Assembly: GCA_022577435.1 (NCBI GenBank)
Contig: JAKOON010000017.1
Span: 2,449,501-2,513,500 of the forward strand
Source: Embiotoca jacksoni
Taxonomy: Eukaryota; Chordata; Actinopteri; Embiotocidae
Direction of reading: 5' to 3'
Length of the DNA stretch: 64,000 bases
Shown: positions 13,001 through 24,438 of the stretch, piece by piece
How positions within the stretch are numbered: position 1 is the stretch's first letter
Layout of the letters: every line of letters begins with the position of its first letter
Translations under genes and position numbers: made by a program
The notes under the pieces: generated by a model
What the model saw: only the letters and a program-made list of their open reading frames with translations
The model's database searches: none
Told to the model about the DNA's origin: nothing

Positions 13001-13909
13001 TGATTGCTAGGAGAGAGTGGTTGGTTAACAACTGTGCACAGTTTGAGGAGAGTAGCTTCAACAACCTAAGGAGGCTTCTGAAAAAACTGTGAAACACATC
13101 CTCCTAAAATATGCCAATACTTCGAAGAGACAAAGAGTAACACGAGCATCCCTTGTTGGAGTCAGGTTTGTCATACCTTATAAATGTGAGCCCAATATTT
13201 ACTATCCTTTTAGATCTGATGAACCCACTCCTGATGAAAATCTCTCTTCACCAGGGCCATCTTTATCTCTTGTTAATCCATTCTTCACTTAACAAGTGTG
13301 ATCAGATTGTCTGAGCACCAGTAAACCATAATAAAAGAGCAGAGAGAGACAGAGAGAAAGGTAGGCAGTTAATGTTTTCTGACATTCTGTAATTCAGGTC
13401 AGAGAGTTTCTGAGAGGCTAAAGTTCTTTGCTTCCAAACGAATTAAGTGCAAACGCTACTTACAAACATTCATATCATAAACACATTTCAGACAGCTTGT
13501 ACACTATTCTAAATTTAAATTTTTAAAATATTACACTTGGTGCTCAGATTTAGTTTGAGAAGCTCAGTTGCTTTGAGTTGCTGCTGCTTATGGCTATAAA
13601 AGGACAGTAAAAGTTAGTGACTGCTGACTGCTTTTACTTTCAGTTTGTTGCCAGTTTTATTCACAAATGTATTCAGGCCTTGTTAATCTTGAAGATTCGT
13701 GCCACTAGGAATATTATAGCAACATCACACAAAGCTTGAAATGATCATGTCAGTGAACTCACTCCATTGATTCATCTTATTTTCGCAGGTTATCTGGCTA
13801 AGACTGCTGAAGGGGCTGGAGCCAATGCCAGCACAAATTAACACATATTAGAAAAACACACAGGACTGATACAAACAATCCCATCTGCACTAACATTCAC
13901 ACCCATTTT

Positions 13910-13914
<5 letters not shown>
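10096..13914. other. intergenic sequence, part 2
   Basis: No gene was recognised. Peptides of 60-90 residues can be read at 10698-10910, 11414-11668 and 13089-13292, but they lack family resemblance, coding-type base use and splice context. A mixed A run occurs at 12577-12588. Confidence 0.55.
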
Positions 13915-13947
<33 letters not shown>

Positions 13948-13989
13948 CCCCTTGGGGATTAATAAAGTAACTGTCTATCTATCTATCTA
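13915..13989 (+). mobile_element. LINE/SINE 3'-end fragment with poly-A and TCTA tail
   Basis: A 31-base A run (13915-13945) is followed by TTCCCCTTGGGGATTAATAAAG and a short TCTA tail. The reverse complement of the same unit (CTTTATTAATCCC...GGGGACA) follows the GATA array at 30277-30425. The two copies show the same 3' end in opposite orientations. Only the last few dozen bases survive here. Confidence 0.65.
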
Positions 13990-16091
13990 AAGGACGTCTT
14001 TAAATTTCTTCTGCTGCTCTACTTTTATGTGAAGTTTCAACTACTTATCGTGTCAGGGCAGAAGTACTTATTCTGAGCAATACAATGTAATTATTCCTAA
14101 ATTTGTCATGCCTTGCTTTTGATGAATATCATATCAAAATAATTTAGTCTATGAGTATGAATTCCCAAAGTAATTACACAATTGCATATTTTGTGCAAAC
14201 AGCATTGGAAAAAAACCCTCAAAGGAATTCAACTGAGCTAAATTATATAAAATAGAGAAACGTGAACCAACCTTTCAAAAGCTGAAAGCAACAAATATTT
14301 TGTCCCTTTACTTGAAAACTTACTTTAACAATTAAAATTGGCACACATGTCTTTGATTAATGATCTGCTGATTAAATATTTGACTTATTTATTCAATGCT
14401 TTTGGTAATGAAGTCAAGGTCTTGGAAACTTATTATTTCAGTCCAGTATCTTTTTTTCTGCTGTCAGAAGATGTAAAATTTCTTCATCTTTTTTTCTTCT
14501 TTCTCTGAGTGCACAGAACCTCCAACCACAGGCGTTTTAAAGACTCTCGTAAAAAAAAAAATTGACATAACACTGAGCTTAGATGTGAGTTATTCAAACA
14601 GCCTTGATGTCCGCCCTGAGTCACACAACAGAGTCAATGCTAATGAGCCTATTGTGACATTGCTGGACTGATATGCTAATAGCCTCTCAGAGTCAGACCT
14701 TGAGTGGTGCTTTGTATGCTCGGTAGATGCAGTATTTACCCCCTTTGTGGTCTCTTGTTCAACTGAGCTGCCTTTTGTAAGTTATTGATAATGAAATGCA
14801 ATGGTTGCAAACAGACATAAAAACATCAGTGATGTAGGAACACATTACCTTTATTATTAAACACACCAATAATAATGATTTGACTGAAACATAACTGTTC
14901 GAGTAGTACGATAAAATGGTTTTACTTGAGAAGGCCGCTGAAACAATTACAATATTCATGTGTGCACATGATGTTTGCATTTACACTTCCACCAAAGGTC
15001 ACATCTGTCTGCCAGTTGCATCATAGCTGGACTATATTTTTACAGTATGGGTATTTTATTTATTTTTTTCAGTGGAAATTGACTTTTTCTTGGATGCTCT
15101 TTTTTAACAATTCGTAACACATATTTCAGTTCTTTTTTATTGACATGTAGCTCAGCACAATGAATATTACAAATTATGCTTGTCACCTGGGAGGTCTGGC
15201 AGCGTGACAGTTCTTGTCAGACTGGCATTTACTGTAATGATTGGCATTTGGTCTTCAGCATCTGTAAATCTCAGTCGGGTGTTGTTTTCAGAGGCTCATT
15301 ACCATACCTCCCACCCCCAACTTTCAATTAGGAATATATTGTCTTCTGACCCTCATTTCAGATTTGTTATGAAACACAAAAGAGTGGTGCATTCAAATGG
15401 GTAATTAATAGTGCAACATCAAATATTGCAAATGTCATCTCAACTATCAACGACAGGCACTTTCCAATGAATTCATTATATGCAGGTTTAGCTTTTATTT
15501 ACCCTGCAGGGCTCTTCTCTTTGCACAATACTAGCACTTATCCCTGACTATCTGTTAGGAAATGGAATGGAGAGGATTGGACATACAGTAAAAGTTGGTA
15601 TGTTACAGTAAGTCAAACTGCCTGAATGCATCTCCACACCTTCAAATTAATATTTCACAGCTCTGTCAGGCTGCTGACCTTACATTTTTAAGACAGCGTC
15701 TCCACAGGCCCAGGTAAAGACATGTGCAGGCTGGTACAGAACTGAACATTTATTAATCCCACCTACTTCACACCCACATGAGAGATTCACTCAGCAAAAT
15801 GTGAGTTTATTCTGTAATTTGACACGGTAAAATCTTTGATTTGGATTTATTGTGATGAAATGGACTTGTATTACTTTTTTTTTGCATTTGGTCATCTTTT
15901 GCTGCACACAGCCCTCCAAAGGCTGCTGGATTGAGCCAGAAAACAGTTTCAAGCTCACTAAGTAATTTGTCCGACCAGTACAATGTATGTATCTGTTATA
16001 TGTTACATGTACAATAGGTGAACTTTTTCAGTCTGGACCAAAGTGGTGGGCCAGCTAACCAGCATTTAGCATAAAACGTCTTTTATTCAAC
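13990..16091. other. intergenic sequence, part 3
   Basis: No gene or named repeat was seen. 14585-14760 and 15400-15660 are complex sequence with POU/homeodomain-like words (two ATGCTAAT-like octamers at about 14636 and 14673; TAATTAATA near 15401), so they are weak enhancer candidates. The remainder is AT-rich with no visible structure. Confidence 0.5.
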
Positions 16092-16527
16092 ATTTACTAT
16101 CCATCCATCCATCATCTTCCGCTTGTCCAGGGTCGGGTCGCGGTGGCAGCAGGCCAAGCAAGCTGACCCAGACTTCCCTCTCCCCCGCAACATTTTCCAG
16201 CTCATGCTGGGGGATCCCGAGGCGTTCCCAGGCCAGCCGGGAAATTCAAACCCTCCTGCTTGTTCTGGGTCTTCCCCGGGGTCTCCTGCCGGTTGGGCGT
16301 GCCCGGAAAACCTCCAGAGGGAGGCGCCCAGGATGCATCCTGATCAGATGCCCGAACCACCTCAGCTGACTCCTTTCGACGCGAAGGAGTAGCGCCTCTA
16401 CTCCGAGTTCCCTCCTGATGTCCGAGCTCCTTACACTATCTCTAAGGCTGAGCCCGGCCACCCTATGGAGGAAACTCATTTCGGCCGCTTGTAGCCGTGA
16501 CCTCGTTCTTTCGGTCATATTTACTAT
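16092..16527 (-). mobile_element. 5'-truncated LINE insertion with 9-bp target-site duplication
   Basis: The element (16101-16518) is flanked by direct repeats of ATTTACTAT at 16092-16100 and 16519-16527. Read on the minus strand it starts at MTERTRSRLQ, keeps an open frame of about 90 codons from the C-terminal end of a LINE reverse-transcriptase ORF (LRWFGHLIRM, PTGRRPRGRPRT), and ends in a GATG-repeat tail. The same protein segment is encoded from 63661 to the right edge, so the two copies belong to one family. Short length, 5' truncation and TSDs are typical of target-primed reverse transcription. It is dead as an element. Confidence 0.9.
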
Positions 16528-17517
16528 AGTTTTTCATAATATCGTATGTTAACAGTTACATTTTGGAATTTAATTTGCAATTTCTTATGACACAAGCATG
16601 TCCACAGTGTTTGTGTAGTTACTGTCATTGGCAGAAGGGGGAGACAAAAGTTTTGCACTGCGGGTTTAACCCCAACACTGGCACTCAGTGACAAACACAG
16701 ACCAACAGTGAGAGGAAAGTGGGAAGAACCAGACACCCTGGTGGCACATGAAATGCATGTCTCCGTCTTGGGATGCTGAAACCAACATGAAATTGGGTCA
16801 AAGAGACTTGACCATAGACATTCTTTACTGTATACTCACTGTGTTTGTGTTGAAATCTTTTTTTCACAGAGCGTTTTTCTTTTTGTTTTTTTTAAGCTGA
16901 AGTTTTCCGCTTGTTGAGTAATGAAAAAGTTTTTGCCCTTTGGAACCATCCTACACCAGATAGCAGAGCAATAATGATTATGTGATGCTTCTTTTATGAA
17001 AACCCAGCAGACTAGTCCTGGCAAGGCTTTCTAACTCTGTGCTGGCATCCATTAAATCTCAGCACACTGATGTGGTGGTCTCTTTAAAGTCCTCCACACT
17101 CGTATTCACTGTCCCTGCTCAGTCACTGCATCATAAAAGTCTTCTCTATCGCAGGCACCACCTACTCAGGCTCTGCTATCTTTGAAAGCTGACATTTCTT
17201 TATAAGTTAGTTACATGACAATTGTTTGCTCTGCTCCCTCCATGTTATTTATTGTATGTTTTCTATATTGTAGTGCTGCAGCTGCAGTCTTTGTTCCCAA
17301 CTGCAAATCCAAGTCCCATAAAGATATTGGCATCTCCAAATGCAATACATGACTTAAGGAACTGATAAAATGCTGGTTATTGGTGGATACCTTCTACCTT
17401 CCTACATTGTAGTTGCTCAGAGAGGATGCGACAGTGAGATTTTGGGGGAACAGAAAGAGGCATTTTCTGGAAGAACTCATTTGTGGAGGTTTCATACTAG
17501 TATTAAACTTTAAGATT
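16528..17517. other. intergenic sequence, part 4
   Basis: No coding or repeat feature was recognised in this AT-rich stretch. Confidence 0.5.
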
Positions 17518-17720
17518 TAAAAGGATACTTTGACATTTTGGTAAATAAGCTTGTTGACTTTCTTGCAGAGAGTTGGATGATAACATCAATACCACTTTGA
17601 AGTCTGTGCAATTGAGCCACCAGTCCTTTCGCTTAGCTATTAGCTCAAGGAATGGAAACAAGGAAACAACTTGCCTAACTGTCCAAAATTAACAAACTTA
17701 GACTTCCAGCAACTCAAAAA
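17518..17720 (+). mobile_element. MITE-like dispersed teleost repeat
   Basis: The order ACTTTGACATTTTGG, GACTTTCTTGCAGAGAGTT, GATGATAACATCAATACCAC, TTAGCTATTAGC, GGAAACAAGGAAACA matches, from memory, an abundant short interspersed repeat of fish genomes whose usual form has GCTTTCTTGCCGAGAGTTAG. This is a decayed copy with no coding capacity. Confidence 0.55.
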
Positions 17721-18270
17721 CTCAAATGAAAGTCAAACAAACCGAAACTCTCAAACAGCTTTTCAGTAAATCTGCCTTTCTGTGTATGTTTGTGGAAATA
17801 TGAAAAACACTGCAATAAGCATTTCACATTAACAAAAAACGTGAAATAACCTAACCACTTATAATCCTCCAATCACTGCTCCTGTTTTTTGTATGTTGTC
17901 TTTTTTATCAGTCTAACATGAAAATTTATAGCAGACCCTATCTAATTTCCAAAAGGATATTTTTTTCTGCGGGGTTCGTCAAGATAATCTTGTTTATTCT
18001 TGTACTCGATACACAATCTGGGTTTTGGTGAAAAAATAATTAGAGCCTTAAACAAATTACGGGATTAATTATAAAGATTAGATTATAAAGAGGGTGTGCA
18101 AATTGTTTCCATGTAATTATGTTTTCATCCACTACTTTGCAGTCCAATCATGTTTTTAAGCCTCTTTTAGGGACCCAGGGCTTTTTATCACACCCTTTAA
18201 TTCATTAATTCAAGAAAGCATCTATGTGTTTTTAAAAATGATCTTATGTGTCAAAATGTAAAAAATGATA

Positions 18271-18302
<32 letters not shown>

Positions 18303-19740
18303 CACAGTTTTTCTACTGTTTTTCCTTTTTAAAAAAATGTGGGAGGGTAAGGTTTTTTTGGACATAAGTGGCAGGGCAGTGTTTTTCCAGCTGAACTGCA
18401 CAATAATGCTGTTGTCTACAATATTATTATATTGATTATATGATAATAAAGTCCAGCAGCCTTTTCTTGAAGACTGGAGTGTTTCGATGAACAGCTCTGA
18501 AAATTAGGATGTACCTGAGGACACTGACGAATGACAAGGAATTAGTTTGTGCACCATTTATGATTAAGATGATTTGCAAGCAAGCAATACAAAAATTACA
18601 TTTTAGTGAGCTAACATGACAAATGTGGTGCATTTGAACCCTAAAAATGGCACAAAGACACCTTTATACAGTTACCTCTACTTATAGTTAACGCCTTGAC
18701 CCTGCTCCTATGAACATACAAGTAGTGTTCCTTGCCAAATTACCAACTTGGCAAGCTAAAAGGTCTCACAATCCTTTACTCTGTTGGAAAAAAACTGTCA
18801 TTTAACTGTTGCGGTCATGGCTGGAGAAAAGGAAAGAGGTGCTGCGACTTCAAACAGTTGTTGAATACTTAGAAGTCTTTTGTTTTGTGCAGAATTACAA
18901 TACTTCAGGCAATGAACTCTCCAACAAAAGAACTCTGCAAAACAGTGAAACATTGTCTGCTTTGTGCAATAACCACAAAGCAAGTGTATGGAGATAATTT
19001 CCTGCCAAAACTTTTACAAATGCCCTACAATTAACCAACGAACACAGTGTGGTTTGCGAATATGAAACACCACTAACAATTGAAAGCATTTTTTTTTTTC
19101 AAATACAAAATGTACCTATCAAACAAATAAGCAACATTTTGATGCATCATGCTTCAAAAACAAATCTCTTACAAGTGCAAAAACTATATGCTACAAAGAC
19201 AAAAAAAAAAGTGTAAAAAATGAAGAAATTAAAATTTCCCCAAAAAAGTCACACAATTTTTAAACAAGCCACTTTAAAAATATCAAATTGATTTATGAAT
19301 GAAAACAATTTCATTGTATCATTATTAATAATAAATCCACTTATTCTACAAATAAAGGACTCCCTTGCAAATCCAGTTTCCTTGAAAAATACCGTAACAC
19401 AATAATTTTAAAAATATGTATATTTTCTTAGTGTATTTATGTTTATAAATTAAACACAATGATTTGAGACACAAACATAACGTACAAGTGTGTGTATAAG
19501 GGTAATAAACAATACACTGTTACAGATAGTACATTTTCTTATTCTGTAATATCTTTTACAACCAGTTGCCATTATGTTATGAATATATGCCAGAGGTCAG
19601 AGCTATCCTTATGTCAATACACTATCAAACAAATAAGAGAAAATGAACGACAGACTTTGCCCTTTCTGATGTTTCGCATCTTACCGCAGACTTCATGTCT
19701 GCAGTGCCTAGATAGACCAAGTTGTTAGTTGTGGACTCTT
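17721..19740. other. intergenic sequence upstream of creb3l3
   Basis: AT-rich sequence with a poly-A tract at 18273-18301 and short A runs near 19201. No ORF with coding character was found. Distal creb3l3 regulatory sequence could lie here but nothing specific is visible. Confidence 0.5.
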
Positions 19741-19925
19741 GGCTACCAATCTTTTCATAGCCAATGAGGTCAGAGCAAGCTAGCCAGCTGGGTGTGTTGT
19801 GTTGGAGTTTAAACTTTGGACCCAAGAAGAAGAGCTGAGAGAGATAGTGGAGACTCCGTAGGAAGGGAGACAAAGCTTTTCCACAACAAAGTAAATCGGC
19901 TATTCAGTTGTTTGGGGACTTCTTT
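19741..19925 (+). promoter_or_regulatory. creb3l3: creb3l3 promoter-proximal region and presumed 5' UTR
   Basis: Two CCAAT boxes (19746-19750 and 19761-19765) lie 15 bp apart. A TATA-like TTTAAA at about 19808-19813 overlaps a DR1-like element at 19810-19823; its reverse complement is GGGTCCAAAGTTTA, close to HNF4/PPAR-type sites. This suits a liver- and gut-expressed gene, since mammalian CREBH is known to respond to HNF4alpha and PPARalpha. The transcription start is inferred to be around 19835-19845. Confidence 0.4.
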
Positions 19926-19946
19926 ATGGAGCACCACTCGGATCAG
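19926..19946 (+). CDS. creb3l3: creb3l3 coding exon 1
   Basis: Seven codons, MEHHSDQ, end at a CAG/GTAAAT donor in phase 0. The start was chosen because the next exon resumes in frame with the conserved ELLD segment and no earlier in-frame ATG joins to it. Confidence 0.85.
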
Positions 19947-21900
19947 GTAAATGTTAAATATTGTCTTTGTGTTGTAGTTTTCCAGATCTAGGTTATTTGC
20001 TGCAACAGAGCAAAGATCAAGCTTGAAAGCAAATTGAAAACCCACATTTAAGTCTTAAATTGAAATATGTACATAAATGCCACTGACACTGAAAAGACGT
20101 TATTAGAAGTATTTATAAAAAAATAAATTAAAAAAAAACTGTCATACTGATATCTAAAGAGCACAGACGGACGTGTTGTAGAGTACGGTTTGTGCAGGGA
20201 GGGCCATGGGTGGCTATAAAACCCATGTCCCCAGCTGTAGCAGCAAAAACAAATTTTATAGTCTTGTTGTTTTTCCTTCTACAAACATGACAAGACAAAC
20301 TGTGAATTGCCATTAAATGTCATGATCTCATTTCAGAGTTGTGATTACAGTGAGCTGCTTGACTGGCTGTTTGATCAAAATGACGGGATTCTTCGTCATG
20401 AGGAAACAGGACACCATGGCAACCATCACACCTGGCCAATCCAGGACCCAAATGTGTGTGAGACTGTGGGGTCTATGTCACTCATATGTGCTACAAAAAA
20501 TATCTTTGCTTTCTATTTACCCAATTCTTCCTTCTTGACATACTTTCGGGGTCTTTGTTGTTGTTTTTAACTGTTTTTGACTGTCCCATCCTTCACCATG
20601 TTGCCACCTCACATAGACATGATATGCACTTCACCCAGCAGATGCTTCAGCCAGTCCAACAGGCAGATGCTGATTTTCTCAATGCCCTCCTGAGTGGAAG
20701 TGACTCTGTGTCTACGTCGCCACTCTGGTCCCCATCTCCGAGTGATAGTGGGATCAGTGAGGACCCTCCCTCAGACCAGATGGACAGTCCTCAACGCCCT
20801 GAGAGTCCCCCTGGGGACACTCAGTGCTTCAATACAGGATCACAAACTAAGGCAGCCCTGGAAGCAAATGTCTCCATTGACCTCAGTAAGTCACAAATAT
20901 CCACAAAAAAAAACATTTAAAATGGGACACATGATAAAATCTTCAAGAGCTGAAACAAAAGGATTGTTTCAATTAACTAAATTTAAAACTACAGATTACT
21001 TTCTCTATGAATCAGTTTTCAGTTATTATTTGGTCTTTAAAATGTCATCAAATTCTGAAAAATGTTCACAAGTCCCCAGACTATAAATGTCTTCAAATGT
21101 CATATTTTTTCGTACCAACCATTTAAAATACGAAAATATTCAGTTTACTATCATAAGAGAATAAGAAAATCAGAAAATGTTCACAATTGCTTGAAAAAAT
21201 TGCTAAAATAGTTCATGGGTTTTCCAAGTTTTTCCAAATACTTTTTTGTTGATCAACTGAACTCCAAAAACATCATAATTTCATTGTGATGACATCATAT
21301 TAAACAGTGTCTCCGGTCATGCTTGTGAGCAGAGTAGGATCATTGTAAAAGGGTGAATGTAAAGTTCTACTTCCTGCACATGAATCCCAATATTACAGAG
21401 ATTAAAGTAGGATATCATACAATATCTGTGATGGTGTACAAATGTATTAAAATCATCAAAGATGCTCATGTTATTGAAGGAAGAAAGTACACACTTTGAG
21501 GGACCAAGCAGAGTAATTCGTGTTTGAGCAATTTTCCGGCTCCAAATGTCATTTGTAAATTTTTAATTGTTGTTTTAAAACAGAATCCAAACAGTGGGAC
21601 TAGCATGTCTAATTGATGTCTGTTTGTGCGTCTGTGTGGATGCAGATGGTTGGGAGCTCGGCTTCCAAACAAGCAAGACAAGGATTACACAGTATCCATC
21701 TGATGTACACAGACCGCAGCTTTCCTCTGGTTTCCCGCTAACCATCAAAGATCTGCTACTATCTGGCACGCCGGAGCCGGTAAGTGTATCCTGGGTGTGT
21801 TCAGTGGTGGTAGAAGGGAGAGCGAAAAGTGTCTCATGACATGAGTCTCTTTCATGGCCTACTTGACTCATGCACAAAACCTTTTACCTTTTGTCTGAGT

Positions 21901-21988
<88 letters not shown>

Positions 21989-23664
21989 TGCTGAAAACAA
22001 AAAGATTACTGCATTTCCTGAAAACATGGATTCACCAAGGAGCAAGATTTTTGGAATTTCAAATTAAATTCCTATTTTTAAACTTTTGTCTGTGGGAGTA
22101 TTTGCTGAAGATGCAGCAGCTCAGGTTTGTTTTCTGAACCAGAGAGGAGGAATTAACAAAAGTTTCAAGTTAGTATTACTCCAAAATTTATATTTTTCCT
22201 GAACTTCAACATAATGAGGTCAATCATTCATAATTTTTGAGGTATGACATCATGAAAGTGTAGAGAATTTACAAGAGAATTTGTAATGCTCCAGCATATT
22301 AAATAATATTGTAAAAATATAAATAATAAAATATTGGTCAGGTGAAGCTCACCTCAAGCACAATAATGGGGTGGTGCTTCTGAAACGTAAGGGTATGCAG
22401 GAGTTGATTTAAGCTCGATCTTAGTATTGATTCCATTACGCATCTTCTCAGTCCACTTTAATAAGATGAAGAAGAGAGTGTGAGAATGCAACTTACACCA
22501 TAATTGCTTTGAGGTAGCCATGAAATGAGAGTGATGAAGGTGGCCTGATAGTCTGCACTCATTTGATCACTTCCTGTAAGGCTTGAGGGAGAGTGTGGGA
22601 TGTCAATGGAGGACGAGAGACAGAAAATTCAATCAAACAGCTGGTAACGTTTTAAATATTGGTATTCATATCTCACAAACAGCCACCACAGCCGTCCCAG
22701 AAGTCCATTCAGGAGTTGATTCTCGATGAAGATGAGAAGAAGCTTTTAGCAAAGGAGGGGGTGACTCTACCCAACCAGCTTCCTCTTACAAAGGTAAAGT
22801 GCCATCAATACTTCAACAATGAAAACAGTTATCAGCTCCTGGAGTTGAGTCTCAAAATGAGAAATATTCCTTCTTCTGTCAATCAGTATGAAGAAAGGGT
22901 TCTGAAGAAAATACGCAGAAAGATTCGCAATAAGCAATCGGCTCAGGAAAGCAGGAAGAAGAAGAAGGAGTATATTGATGGGCTGGAGAGCAGGTAAGGG
23001 CTCTAATTACTACAAAAGTAACCGGAGAAATGATGATTGGTTTTGCATGTTTTAGCATTAACTTACTGATAATCTTTTTCCAAAGCAAAATGCAATGTCT
23101 CGGTATTGTTGTTGTTGTACAATCAAGGTAACCAACAGTCAGTTCATTTCAGTGACTGTCACCTTGTCTCATGATTGTTTGATTCAGGCCTTTGTCATTT
23201 GTCACCCCCTCTCTCCCCATGTACTGTAACTGTCTCTCTGTATTGCTGACAGTCAAATATCAGAAAATATTATTTCAAAAGATAAAGCTATTTACAAAGC
23301 TGTTTTTTTTTTTTTAAATCAGCATGCTAAGACTTGAGACTTGAAACTTGCAACGTATATGTTATATATTATCTATCTCATTGTCAATTGTGTTCCGAAC
23401 TCACTGTCTGTTCTTGTTGAACAGGGAGCTGTATGGAAAAGTCCAAACGTGTGAGAAACTAAGACTGGTAGCTTTGGAAATTATATGGCAGTAAGACAGT
23501 GGATGCAATTTATAGAAATGCTACAACCTGCAAAATTCACTACATGCTCCTTTAAATCAATTCCTCAATAAGAGAGGCATCTACAAAGCTCTTCTGGAAC
23601 ATGTTTGAGTTCCCTTGGTTTAAAAATGTGTAATATGGCTTTAATCAAAAGTCTGTAATATAAG

Positions 23665-23708
<44 letters not shown>

Positions 23709-24355
23709 TTTATGTTGAAGGGATTTCACCTTGTTCTCCTCCTCCTTTATGTTTTATCCTTGCTAGGATGACTGCTTGCAATGCACATAACCATGAGCTG
23801 CAGAGAAAAGTGTCCCAGCTTGAGAAATGCAACATGTGAGTGATTGCAAAATGAGACTTATTTAATTTCCAACCATTTCTTCTTCTGTTTTTTTCTTATG
23901 GTAATATTTGTTATGACATTTCCCCAACTCGGGAAATGCCTTTCCTTTCTGTTCTCTCAAACCCTTGTTAATCCAATTATTTGTTTCTTTCTCTATTCTC
24001 TTTGTCTTTTCTTTTTCCCATTTCTCTGTGCAGGTCACTAATGGAACAGCTGCGCAGGCTGCAGGCTCTTGTCATGAATACCTCTAACAAGCCTGCTCAG
24101 ACTGGGACATGTGTAATGGTATGGACATCCTCCGAACATGCAATGCAAACAAATGGAGGTTTTATTAACCGGGCACTGTGTCACCCCAGAGCAAGTGGCT
24201 CTGCTTAACACTATAATTGAACCTAAGGAAGGCGTGTCACACTATTTACAAATAGGAAATGCTTTCTATCAGTGTAATCTCTACAGACAGAGGCAGAGTT
24301 GCAGTTTATCGGGAAAAAAATATTCAGCCATAATTAGGTTTATAATTTGAACCCC

Positions 24356-24438
<83 letters not shown>

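Noticed and set aside
23424..23493. Extra creb3l3 exon after an AACAG acceptor
   Set aside because: The segment contains stops in the required frame, and known CREB3L3 structure joins exon 6 directly to exon 7.
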